Part shown: in pieces, positions 1 through 8,670 of the stretch
How positions within the stretch are numbered: the first letter of the stretch is position 1
Layout: every line of letters begins with the position of its first letter
DNA from: Silene noctiflora
Lineage: Eukaryota; Streptophyta; Magnoliopsida; Caryophyllales; Caryophyllaceae
Direction: 5' to 3'
Assembly: GCA_009801015.1 (NCBI GenBank)
Contig: VHZZ01000349.1
Span: forward strand, 154,511-176,852
DNA: 22,342 nt
Translations under genes and position numbers: made by a program
The notes under the pieces: model-generated
The model's database searches: none
What the model saw: the letters and a program-made list of their open reading frames with translations, nothing else
What the model was told of the DNA's origin: nothing

Positions 1-209
1 GAATGCGGTTGGTAATTGTTGTTTGATGTTAAGAAAGTCATGTGAGATAGCTTAATGCCGCTAAATCAACCAAATCTTGCGGGAATTTTAGCATAAGTAG
101 TTTTTGACCAAAAAAGAAGAAAATAAAGGTAGTAAAAAACAAGAAAAATAATATAAGGTAGTCTTTTTACAATTACCCCTAAATATTAGGTAGTTTTTCA
201 CAAAAAATT

Positions 210-248
210 CTAATAATAATAACAACAATAATAACAATAATAATAATG
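210..248. repeat. TAA/TAACAA trinucleotide microsatellite
   Basis: A run of TAA units with occasional CAA substitutions. It lies in AT-rich DNA (1-258) in which I see no gene. Simple slippage repeat. Confidence 0.85.
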
Positions 249-263
249 TTGGAATAAATGAAT

Positions 264-350
264 CTGAACTGAACTGAACTGAACTGAACTGAATGGAGCT
301 GAACTGAACTGAACTGAACTTAATAGAGCTGAACGGAACTTATAAGAACT
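264..350. repeat. CTGAA pentanucleotide repeat
   Basis: About five perfect CTGAA/GAACT units are followed by GGAGCT, then about four more, then increasingly degenerate units (GAACGG, GAACTT). This is a decaying pentanucleotide minisatellite upstream of the first F-box gene. It sits about 120-200 bases before the probable 5'UTR intron, so it may lie in or near that gene's promoter. Confidence 0.85.
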
Positions 351-466
351 GAAATTAAGTTCAAAAGAACGGGCCTGAGTTATTTACAAGTTTCTCGCCA
401 GTCGTCTCCAATATATGATCGACGAAGTTACAAGGATTTTTCAAACAATTCATTGATTCAAATCAA

Positions 467-890
467 GTGAGTGTTTTCTTCAATTAAACTACATATCTGT
501 TGTTTCGAATGTTGACCTTGCATAACTTATTATCGGCATTATAATGTTTTTTTTTTTTTTTTTTTTTTTTTTTTNCAAGTTTTACGAGCTTTGATGATCA
601 TTTAGCCGTTTTGAATGTTGACTTTGCATGATTGCTCGTTTGGTTGACCCTTGCAAAATGTTCGGAATTAGAAAATCCGATAATTGTAAATTTGAGAGTT
701 ATATGATTGTCGCTTTTGATTGATAGCTTTATGTAGAGTTGACTAAATTAATAGCTTCAGATCTAGTTTCCCAAATTATTTGATCGTCGCTTTTGATGAT
801 CATTTAGCCATTTTGAAGGTCTGTTTGATTTTAATTTTTGTTGAAGGTTAAACTTCTCTATTGATAAATTGACCTTTTTCGAGTTTTTAG
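467..890 (+). other. Predicted 5'UTR intron of F-box gene 1
   Basis: A GTGAGT donor follows AATCAA at 466/467. A pyrimidine-rich TTTTTAG acceptor ends at 890, only 5 bases before the ATG at 896. The body is T-rich, as plant introns are, and contains a 28-base poly-T (547-574) followed by an ambiguous base at 575. The paralogue at 13386 (-) also has a TTTTCAG immediately before its ATG, which supports a conserved leader intron. Sequence near 590-625 (GATGATCATTTAGCC, GAATGTTGAC) recurs near 500-525 and 792-815, so the intron holds local duplications. Inference only; no transcript data. Confidence 0.5.
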
Positions 891-895
891 GTGAA

Positions 896-2603
896 ATGGC
901 TTCTTCTGAGTCAGTTGAAACAAATGATGATGATTTGATCAGCAGCATGCCTGCTATTGTCACTGATAAGATCCTTAAATACTTACCTCTTGCCATAGCG
1001 GCAAAGACGAGTATACTCTCAAGAACGTGGAGGCGTACTTGGCTATCTTGTCAGTATCTCGCATTTGATGGACCTTTCTGGGATGGGTATTGCAAGTTAG
1101 ATGATAGTGTTGACTGGCACAAAGGAAGTAGCATTATCAGTAACGTGCTCTGCCATCATAATGGAAGTATTCAAAGTATTCTTCTTGAGCTCAGGCCAGA
1201 CAGTGCGGATCTACTAGTCGATAAAAATGTGAATCTTAGCCGATGGCTGTCTTTACTTTCAAGAACTTGTCCGAAAAAGATTACTCTTATTAATTGGGCT
1301 GGAGAATGGTCTAATCTTGTGATCATGCCTTCTTACATTTTCCACTGCACGGAGTTGATGAAGCTTAAACTTCAGTGTTTTGTTCTTAATGCTCCTCCGT
1401 TTGACTTTAAGGGCTTTCCTCGTCTAAAACGGCTTGAGCTGCTTTTCATGAAATTTAACAATGGCATCGACATGCTTTGGAGTTTCATTGCAAAGTGTCC
1501 CTGCCTGGTTTTTCTGAGGCTTGAGAATTGTCTTGGCATGGATATTCTTGATGTTGATGCTCCAAGGCTTGAAAAGTTGATTGTTAGAGGAACATTTGAC
1601 TCTCTTCGTCTCAAGAAGGTCCCTCGTCTTATTGATGTGTCACTAGGTTCAACTAAATCGGAGATGAGTGACACTGAAACAGCAGTAGCCACCATCAACA
1701 GTCTTGCTAGCTCGTATGAACTGCAATACCTTGCAATTGAAGGTAACTTGTCTAAGGTAATAGTTATGGGCTTATGGCTACTCAGCTAATATTGCAGGAT
1801 TGTGACGTACTCCCTCCTTCTAAGTTATTTACTCTTTCCGTCCCAATAAAATCTCAAAAACAGAATGGTGAAACTGACACCCAAAATGGAATTGGTAAAC
1901 AATAGTTCGGGAAGGAGGGAGGCATGTTTTTCTTCCCTGAATGTTTTTATGTCCATCTGCTGATCTTTTTACTGCTTGTTATGCAAGTTCTTGGCTGCAG
2001 GTGGGATAAACAAATCACTTCCGGCAGCATTTAACCACCTGGATAAACTATGTCTGACAGATCTGAGTTTAACGGACAATGATGTATTTCGCTTCACTCT
2101 TGGCATGGTTCAAAGCTGCCCCTTCATCAAGGACCTTGAAATTTCAGTGAGTATCTTTGTTAACATAACAAACTTTTAATTAACCTCGCTGACAGTAGGC
2201 TGTGTTCCATTTTCGCCATTGATTATCAAGCATGTGATCGTTCACACGTTATGACTCCCGAGTGAGTTAAAACATTGTCACAATCAAAATTCTCAAGAGG
2301 CAGACATATGTTCTCTTTAATTTGCAGATTATCTCAACCACTGATGCTGTTCAGGACAAGTACGAGTATCACGTAAATGACTATAAGTTGGGCAGGCTAC
2401 ATAAGGTGAAAATTACAGGTATTACAGGATCTAATGCAGAGCTGAAATTGATCGAGTATGTGCTTGCTATTTCAGTGGTGCTTGAGCTATTGTTTTTCAA
2501 GTGTGAAAAACTCGATGCTGTTTCCGAGCTTAAGGTATTAAGACAGCTGATAAGGCTCCCAAGAGCATCAACAAAGGCACAATTCGTTTGTTTAGGAGAA
2601 TGA
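896..2603 (+). CDS. F-box/LRR/FBD protein (three exons)
   Basis: Presumed substrate-recruiting adaptor of an SCF ubiquitin ligase; the substrate is unknown. I predict exons 896-1742, 2001-2146 and 2328-2603. The introns are GTAACT..CTGCAG (phase 1) and GTGAGT..TTGCAG (phase 0), giving 422 residues. The F-box covers about residues 13-57 (SMPAIVTDKILKYLP, then ILSRTWRRTW). Imperfect LRRs follow around residues 140-250 (IFHCTELMKLKL, FPRLKRLELLFMKF, LEKLIVRG). An FBD-type C-terminus follows (AELKLIEYVLA, FFKCEKLD). The ATG at 896 was chosen because the frame upstream of it has only a TTG and lies in the likely intron. The paralogue at 11847-13386 uses the same exon joints. A donor-like AAGGTAATA at 1757 is possible, but splicing there would put a stop at once into exon 2. 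The frame is intact throughout, so it is probably functional. Exon joints are inferred, not observed. Confidence 0.8.
1810..1921. mobile_element. Stowaway-like MITE in F-box intron 1
   Basis: The terminal inverted repeats begin CTCCCTCCTTC on both strands, and a TA target dinucleotide precedes the left end (1808-1809). The right flank lacks a clear TA, so the element is worn. About 112 bases, with no coding capacity. The paralogous intron at 12409-12542 lacks it and is 134 bases against 258 here, which supports insertion after the duplication. Confidence 0.7.
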
Positions 2604-3116
2604 AGATCTAAAACATCTAATGGAGGGTTTGGTTACAGGTAATCGCTTTAGAATGTTTCAGTAACTCTATTGAGTTAAATACTCGACAATTGTTCATCAG
2701 TCAACATCCCAGAACACCGCCTTCCCAACAATCGAGTTTTACAAAGATGATCTAGTAAAACTCAGGCAGCAGCAGCTTTGTAATTCTTCTTCCAGCTTGC
2801 ATCACATTTGAGACGGATTCGCTCGTAACAGTGAGAATTACCAACAAGATTAAATTTGAGACGGATTTGCTATGAATTCGATTACCCAGTAGAGAACCAA
2901 ACCCGATTCTTGAAGCGAAATCACAGTCTCCAAACGGTGATTCAAGTTCCCAAGTGGGTAGAATGAGTCCTGCAAAAGACACAAGAGACATCCTAGTGAA
3001 ATATGTAAATTAAATTGATTATACTGGAATTATTTAGTTTTTGTGAGATTTGTGGTGTGTTTTGTATGCCGTATCAGAAACCATATACCCGGTTTTGAAT
3101 TTTTGTGACAGAGATA
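2604..3116. other. Spacer, no gene recognised
   Basis: The first part is the presumed 3'UTR of F-box gene 1. An 18-base near-perfect direct repeat (ATTTGAGACGGATTYGCT) occurs at 2806-2823 and 2854-2871. I see no open frame resembling a known protein. Confidence 0.5.
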
Positions 3117-3120
3117 CAAT

Positions 3121-3385
3121 AAAGTGCGGAGCTAAAGTTTATCGAGTATGTTCTGCTAAGTCAGTGGTGCTCAAGATGAAGTTCTTCAAGTGTGAAAAAC
3201 TCAATCTTGTTTCGCAGCTGATTAGGTAACCCAGAGCATCAACAAAGGCACAATTTGTTTATTTGGAGGAATAAAGATCTAAATCATCGAATCGTATGGT
3301 TGGTTACAGAGTCACAGGTGTTCTCTTTTCAATGTTTCAGCATCATTGCATCAACTGCAAGTATAATAGTTGTTCATACAGTTTA
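3121..3385 (+). pseudogene. FBD-domain exon relic of an F-box gene
   Basis: This stretch aligns by eye with the last exon and 3' flank of the F-box pseudogene at 11847-12143 (-), here in the opposite orientation. Shared blocks are GCGGAGCTAAAGTTTATCG, CAGTGGTGCTC, AAGTGTGAAAAACTC, GAGCATCAACAAAGGCACAA, and the downstream TGGTTGGTTACAGA and CATTGCATCAACTGCAAG. It lost one base in the ATGTTCTTGCT block, lost about 18 bases before the CAGCTGATTAGG block, and carries stops. No F-box exon is attached, so it is a dead 3' fragment of another FBD copy. Confidence 0.75.
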
Positions 3386-3451
3386 ATTAATATCTAGCAA
3401 ATTATTCACTGACGAAGACAAACTATATAAACCGTGCATTGCATCCGGGCT

Positions 3452-3545
3452 AAACACAGAACGATAATTCATCTTTGAAAGCCTCAAGGTTATTCAAGCT
3501 GCTCAGGAACTGCGTGCAGCATGTAAAACAAAGCGACAGTTAGAA
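3452..3545 (-). pseudogene. Aminoacylase-1-like 3' relic (copy C)
   Basis: Non-coding match to the 3' end of the relics at 13600-13760 and 21170-21290. Shared blocks are ACAGAAC.ATAATTCATCTTTGA and AGGAACTGC, followed by TAAAACA.AGCGACA. The last coding exon itself is almost wholly deleted here. It is recognisable only by comparison with the other two copies. It marks the aminoacylase part of the module lying 3' of NLR-1. Confidence 0.45.
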
Positions 3546-3678
3546 TGCAACAGCTCTACTGCATCAGCATGTGTATAAGCTTACAGGCATGCAGCTGTTA
3601 ACACTTATTTAGAATGCAACAGCTCTACTCAAATATTCGATGAGATACTTAAGAAACATGCAGTTGTTAACACTTATT
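3541..3678. repeat. 69-base tandem duplication, diverged
   Basis: TAGAATGCAACAGCTCTACT occurs at 3541 and 3610, and CATGCAG.TGTTAACACTTA at 3588 and 3657, both offset by 69 bases. The middles of the two units have diverged. No coding capacity seen. Confidence 0.75.
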
Positions 3679-3723
3679 TTACTCGGACTCGCGTACAGCA
3701 GTACAGGCATCAGCCATCAGGCA

Positions 3724-3870
3724 CATAAATTTGCAGAGACAGGTACATGAATTTACAGACAAAGTATCCTCAACTACACGAGTCGTATTAAATTATTTCT
3801 AGGAAGTTTACCTCCCATGATGCTAAGGAAGCCACTGTGATTAGTATCATAAATTTGCAGAGACAGGTAC
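3724..3870. repeat. Pair of 23-base exact direct repeats
   Basis: The 23-base unit beginning CATAAATTTGCAGAGACAGG and ending in TAC occurs exactly at 3724-3746 and 3848-3870. On the minus strand it starts GTACCTGTC. That resembles the donor side of the aminoacylase-like intron at about 13870-13890, so it may be intron debris of the same relic. Confidence 0.7.
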
Positions 3871-4010
3871 GCTTCCATCAGACTATATATCATCAATAAC
3901 GACCTCAGAGCTATCTCGGCAACCTTGGCATCGGCTGTACCCATGGCGAATATCGATCCAATGTCGCCAAGGTTAATTGTGATATAATGAACACCAATCC
4001 ATATCGCAAT
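3774..4010 (-). other. Unidentified 77-codon open frame, possible exon relic
   Basis: Open from after a TGA at 4011-4013 to a TAG at 3774-3776. The composition is protein-like: INLGDIGSIFAMG, then TADAKVAEIALRSLL, then YSLMEAYLSLQIYDTN. An internal ATG is present (AMG). A GAG/GTAAAC donor-like site occurs near its 3' end. I do not recognise the family and see no partner exons nearby. It could be a captured exon, a remnant of a neighbouring gene, or chance. Confidence 0.3.
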
Positions 4011-4424
4011 TCAACCAAGTTTCACAGTGACCAAGATATGAAACTGGCCTCAATGTCCAGAATCAACCAATCTAACATGCATCACTTCACAGATGCATCA
4101 TTCCTTCTTCCATCAATAATTGGAAACATCTAGGCAACCAAAATCAAATCCAGATACAAGAAAATAGAAACACATATGCAACTGACAAGAAACATTGGGT
4201 ATGCTGCAAGAAACTGAATTGAATAACATTATTAAATGGAACAATCTCAGGAAGCAGGTTGCCAAAGAGAGAAAGGCAGCAATTTATGGATACCAAGTTA
4301 GATTTCACTAATTGATCTTAATGTACCATTTCAATGGCTAAGCAAGCTCGGATTCTTGTCCACGGCACACCATAATTTTTTCCCACCAGCGGGGAAGGAA
4401 ATTATGGACGTATCGAATATTGGG

Positions 4425-7400
4425 TCACTCCTTGCCGCTTATTTCTTGATATATTATTTCTCTTTGTTCTGGGCAGTCTAGGATCTCAAGATTCTTGAGG
4501 GAAGTGATGTTTTGGATTGCGCCTAGTGATTTGAGGTTGGAGCAATATCTGATTGTCAGGTTTTCAAGAGCGGTCAAGTGCTTCATCCCTCCGGGCAGCA
4601 TTTGGAGGGTGTTAAGAGACTCTAACTTGAGGGAACGGAGGTTGCGACTTAGGGATCTCCAAGGCATTTCATCGTTGAATTCCTCGTCTGCTACAGGTAT
4701 ACCACTTAGTGATAGCGAAACCAACGCAGTGAGATGTTCCAAAACTCCTGAAACACTCGTCAGCCTACTGCACCTTATAATCTCAAGTTTTCGTAAGGAA
4801 GAAAAGCTCTTGAACACCTCCTCAATTTTCGATAACCTCTCCAATTCTTGATCATGTACTATCGAGATACTGGTAAGACGTCTAGCAGGCAGAGTAGTGA
4901 GATAACCCACACTATCTACTTCCACATTTAATTTGAGATCTAAGCTAACAGGCCCGTCACCTGGTAATATCCGCAACCACTTGTTGCTTCCGCTCACAGT
5001 TAGAAATTCTAGGGTCGGACAAGGAGGAAGATATGTCAACTCAGGGCATGAATAGATGCTTAATGTAGAGAGACAAGGAAATGGTGGTTGCCAGTGTGCC
5101 ATGTCGCTGTCGCTATCGCTGTCACTGCAGCTATCTCCTACACCAATTCCTTTCAACCTTGGTAAATCTGCAATACAGAGATGCTCAAGGGATGGGAAAA
5201 AGGGTAAATCCTTTGACACAGGACTACCACGGCTAATTGTATCAATCTCCATGTACTCCAAATTATACAACCTCGAAAGAGACAAGGATTTGAGATGCTT
5301 CAAATTACTCAACAATGGGATTCCATGCAACCTCAAACAACTCCAAAGCTGGATGTTGACAAGATTAGGTAGAATAATTGACCAATCATCATGTGCTCTT
5401 CCCCATCTTGGAATTTCAGTACCTTTGTATCCATTTAATCTCAACATCACGAGATTTCGATTTGGCTGCAGCTTCTCCATCAGAGCCTCATTATAGGCAA
5501 CACGAGCTCTATTTTGGAATTGTATCTCTACAGCCTTCAGATTCTTAATGTGCTCCAAATAACCGTCTTCCCATTTATTTTCCTTGGCACTTACAACATC
5601 TTCACAGATATTGATCATAAGCTTACCCCTTAAATTGACAAGAAATTTTAAGTCATTCAACTGTCCTCCAAATTGCTTCCCAATTGAACTCACTTCACCA
5701 ACTTTAAACTCGGTCAGGTCTCGTAGATTAGTCAACTGGTCTATGCCCAAAGGCATGCAAGTCAACTCTTCACACGAGTGTATATCCAAGAGTCTAAGAT
5801 TTACCAATTTGTAAAAACCCTTCGGCCACTCTTTCAACCTACCACAGAATTTTAAAATCAAACTCTGTAAATTATATAATTTTGTAATTGAATTTGGCAG
5901 TGTCTTGAGATTCCCATTACGAGAGAGATCTAGATATCTTAAGTGTAACAATTCACCGACTGACTCTGACAAATAGTTGGCATGTGGCACATATAAGCGT
6001 AATGATCTAAGAAAACGCCAATTATCTACTAGACTTTTCAACACGTCCGAATGGACCGATGTATTTATATAGCAGGTACGTATATTTCTTTCATGGAAAG
6101 AGTTTTTAGTCCATTGTTCCCCATCAATAAATAAATGGCGAAGTTTTTTGCTTAAGTTGTTTGGTGGACTATTTACCATAATAATTTCATCTCCCGCGAC
6201 TTCTTGAGCAAGATCATGCATTAAATCGTGCATTTTAAATGATTTGATATCACCTAAATCGTCTTTTTCCACGTCTTGGAAAAAACACCGTTTTAGCAAG
6301 ATTAAAAAACAATCCTCACTATCACCAATATATCCTTGTGCCATCCAAACACTAATCAAATCTCGCTTATTCATTTTAAAATCCTTAGGGTATAAAGCAC
6401 AATACCTAAAACAATTCTTCACGTAAGGTTCGAGGTTGTTGTAACTGAGCTTCAAGATAGACATAATTGGATTCTTGGTATTTCCAATAATATGATGTAG
6501 TCTGTCCTTTTCAAATGATTCCCATCTATGCGTTTGATTATATAAAAGAGTCCCAAGAACTTTTATAGCAAGGGGAACATTGGAGCATTTTCTAACAATT
6601 TTTTTGCCAATTGTAATCAATTCAGGGTCGTTTGTTTCATCCGATTCTCGTTCGAATGCTGTCAGCACAAACAAACACCATGAATTCTCATCAGACAGAC
6701 CTTTTAAGATATACTTTTTCGAGTGAGCAATTCTTCCTAATACCACTTCAGCAGTCTTCTCTGAACGGGTGGTAATGAGAACCCTGCTTCCTCTACCACC
6801 AATTGTCAAGTATCTACTCAGCTTACTCCACTCGTTGGGATCTTCAGTCCATACATCGTCTAATACAAGCAAGTACATCTTAGTGTCTAGTTCTTCATGA
6901 AATTTGTTATACATGGACTCCATTGTGGAGACATCACATGGCTTTTTTTTTGTTGATGACTCTATAATATTGCCTAATATAGCTTTCACATCTAATCCTT
7001 TTCCATCTTGGTCGGAAACACATGCCCATAACTTCTTTTCAAACCTAGTTCCAACCCTTTCATCATTACGCACAAGTTGGGCAAGTGTGGTTTTCCCTAA
7101 CCCTCCAATTCCCACAATAACAACAAATCCAACATTTTCCTCAACATTAGGATCAAGCAACATGTCTACAACAATCTTCACATCATCCTCTCTTCCAATT
7201 ATATTCTCATGGGTTGAATTTAAAAAGGAACAAGTCTCCACTTTCCTATTCAAACTAGCATGAGTGTCAACCTTAAACTCATATTTACTAGCCTGAGGAT
7301 CAACCTTAAACTCATATCTAGCACGATCCTTAGCTATAGCATCCAACTTTTTCTGGATGCTCTTAACCTCTTGAGAAGTATTATAACTAACAAGAATATG

Positions 7401-7736
7401 ATTCTTAGAAGAAAAGAAACGACTCACCTTATCTAAGACCTTCTTCGAGAACTTAGCATCAGCGTTGAGTTCCTTTCGCTTAGCAATAGTGATAACCTCG
7501 TCAAAGAGATCATCAGCGTCATAAAGAACATCATTCAGCTCATCAACCCAACGCTGTTCTCCATGGGAGAGTTCAGGTTTGGCTTCCACATCGAGAAGCA
7601 TATCCTTTATGAAGGAGACAGATTTGTTAAGTTTTCCGAGATTGGATTCCCAGTCTTTCATGTCTTCGAGGACAGGAGATTGTAAGAGTTTGAAGACCTT
7701 GTCGGCAATGGTGATCAATGTTCCTAATTCAGCCAT
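4425..7736 (-). CDS. NLR-1: CC-NB-ARC-LRR resistance protein, C-terminally truncated
   Basis: Single-exon CNL of RGA type, 1103 residues, presumed intracellular immune receptor. The Rx-type coiled coil covers residues 1-130, with an EDVID-like VDELNDVLYDADDLFDE near 64-80. The NB-ARC motifs are P-loop VGIGGLGKTT (208-217), RNBS-A FEKKLWACVSD (232-242), kinase-2 LLVLDDVW (289-296), GSRVLITTR (316-324), a GLPL-equivalent CSNVPLAI (384-391), CFRYCALYPKDF (442-453) and MHD (502-504). LRRs run from about 570 to the end. The start is the conserved MAELGTL, shared with NLR-2 (MADLGTL). Oddities: an 11-residue tandem duplication at 141-162, an (SD)4 tract at 871-878, and one LRR fewer than NLR-2. TGA at 4425-4427 falls where NLR-2 and NLR-3 have TGG, removing the WPNI.. 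tail. Signalling motifs are intact, so it may still act. Pathogen specificity cannot be read from sequence. Confidence 0.93.
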   Translation of the reverse strand: MAELGTLITIADKVFKLLQSPVLEDMKDWESNLGKLNKSVSFIKDMLLDVEAKPELSHGEQRWVDELNDVLYDADDLFDEVITIAKRKELNADAKFSKKVLDKVSRFFSSKNHILVSYNTSQEVKSIQKKLDAIAKDRARYEFKVDPQASKYEFKVDTHASLNRKVETCSFLNSTHENIIGREDDVKIVVDMLLDPNVEENVGFVVIVGIGGLGKTTLAQLVRNDERVGTRFEKKLWACVSDQDGKGLDVKAILGNIIESSTKKKPCDVSTMESMYNKFHEELDTKMYLLVLDDVWTEDPNEWSKLSRYLTIGGRGSRVLITTRSEKTAEVVLGRIAHSKKYILKGLSDENSWCLFVLTAFERESDETNDPELITIGKKIVRKCSNVPLAIKVLGTLLYNQTHRWESFEKDRLHHIIGNTKNPIMSILKLSYNNLEPYVKNCFRYCALYPKDFKMNKRDLISVWMAQGYIGDSEDCFLILLKRCFFQDVEKDDLGDIKSFKMHDLMHDLAQEVAGDEIIMVNSPPNNLSKKLRHLFIDGEQWTKNSFHERNIRTCYINTSVHSDVLKSLVDNWRFLRSLRLYVPHANYLSESVGELLHLRYLDLSRNGNLKTLPNSITKLYNLQSLILKFCGRLKEWPKGFYKLVNLRLLDIHSCEELTCMPLGIDQLTNLRDLTEFKVGEVSSIGKQFGGQLNDLKFLVNLRGKLMINICEDVVSAKENKWEDGYLEHIKNLKAVEIQFQNRARVAYNEALMEKLQPNRNLVMLRLNGYKGTEIPRWGRAHDDWSIILPNLVNIQLWSCLRLHGIPLLSNLKHLKSLSLSRLYNLEYMEIDTISRGSPVSKDLPFFPSLEHLCIADLPRLKGIGVGDSCSDSDSDSDMAHWQPPFPCLSTLSIYSCPELTYLPPCPTLEFLTVSGSNKWLRILPGDGPVSLDLKLNVEVDSVGYLTTLPARRLTSISIVHDQELERLSKIEEVFKSFSSLRKLEIIRCSRLTSVSGVLEHLTALVSLSLSGIPVADEEFNDEMPWRSLSRNLRSLKLESLNTLQMLPGGMKHLTALENLTIRYCSNLKSLGAIQNITSLKNLEILDCPEQREIIYQEISGKE

Positions 7737-7818
7737 AGTAGCTTTGTGAGATAAGCAGTGATAAGAAGAATGAAGATGTATGTTTTTAGTGATGACTACA
7801 ACTTCACAAATGGTGATG

Positions 7819-7826
7819 TTTATATA
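7819..7826 (-). promoter_or_regulatory. TATA box of NLR-1
   Basis: TATATAAA on the minus strand, 83 bases upstream of the NLR-1 ATG. This predicts a transcription start near 7790 and a leader of about 50 bases. NLR-2 has a TATTTAA at the equivalent position, followed by similar sequence. W-box cores (TTGACT) occur upstream at about 7917, 8006 and 8179, but such short motifs are weak evidence. Confidence 0.5.
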
Positions 7827-8186
7827 ATAAGAGGTGCTGCAGCAGCAGCTTCCTAGTAAGTGTCATTGATGTGCAGCAGCTTCCCACTAATGTCATTATC
7901 ATCTTGTGAGCAAATTGACTTCTGAGGCTCAAATTTTGTGGTGGAAAATTCTGAAGACCCAGGCTTACATGCTTGTTGGATGTTACTCCGTATGTTGATA
8001 AAAGTTTGACTAGTTCAAAGATGAGATGGAAGGAATTTTCTTTAGTATTAAAAAGACCAACAATTAAAGTACGGTTGGAGTAACAGAACTCTTACCACTT
8101 GAGCTAACTCTTATTCTTGACGAGAAACTCATAGATGCATCCTTGACATCATATGTAGTAGCCAAGTTAGAGAGGTGACTTTGACT

Positions 8187-8670
8187 GTAGCAAAGAGTAG
8201 TATACTCTCAAGAACATGGATGCTTTCCGGAGAGGGTTACGCAATGCAGATTCAACGACTGATTGGCAAAAAGGAAGTCGCATAATCAGCACCATACTTT
8301 TACGACACAATGGACGTATACATAGTATTTATCTTTTCCTCAAGCAGGGTAATGCTGATTTACTAGTTGATAAAAATGCGAGTCTAAGGCAATGGCTTTT
8401 GTTACTTGCAAAAACCTGTCTGAGAAAGATTGCTCGGAGTAATTGGGCTGGAAAATGGTCTAATCTTGTGATCATGCCTTCTTACATTTTCCACTGTACC
8501 GAGTTAAGGAAGCTTACAATTAAGTGCTTTGTTTAAATTGTTCCTCCGTTTGACTTTAACGGCTTTCCTAATCTAAAGCGCCTTGAGCCACTCTACATAA
8601 AATTTAACAATGGCATTGACATGCTTTGGAGATTGATTGCAAAGTGTCACTGCCTCGTTTTTCTTAATTA
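8187..8670 (+). pseudogene. F-box/LRR gene relic (exon-1 fragment)
   Basis: Homologous to exon 1 of the two other F-box genes. It starts within the F-box at AGTATACTCTCAAGAAC, loses the rest of the F-box through a deletion, then resumes with DSTTDWQKGSRIIS, HNGRIHS, LLVDKNASLRQW, NWAGKWSNLVIMPS and YIFHCTELRKL. A TAA at 8534-8536 interrupts CFV.. where gene 1 has LNAPPFDF. Homology continues after the stop (PPFDFNGF, KFNNGIDMLW) and ends abruptly near 8670 in AT-rich DNA. An ATG at 8216 gives a 106-codon frame, but no F-box survives, so it is not a working gene. Confidence 0.85.

Noticed and set aside
547..574. Poly-T as the tail of a retroposed copy on the minus strand
   Set aside because: No target duplication or retro-element sequence next to it, and it lies inside the predicted T-rich leader intron. 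The adjacent N suggests a sequencing slippage tract.
1372..1698. Minus-strand 108-codon frame and plus-strand frame 12530-12865
   Set aside because: Both are antisense to the F-box LRR exon 1 of the two paralogues. They occur as a pair only because the sense strands are homologous.
4495..7263. Plus-strand frames of 60-146 codons across NLR-1
   Set aside because: Antisense shadows of the long NLR coding frame, with no independent motifs or codon signal. The same holds for plus-strand frames across NLR-2 (15514-17904).
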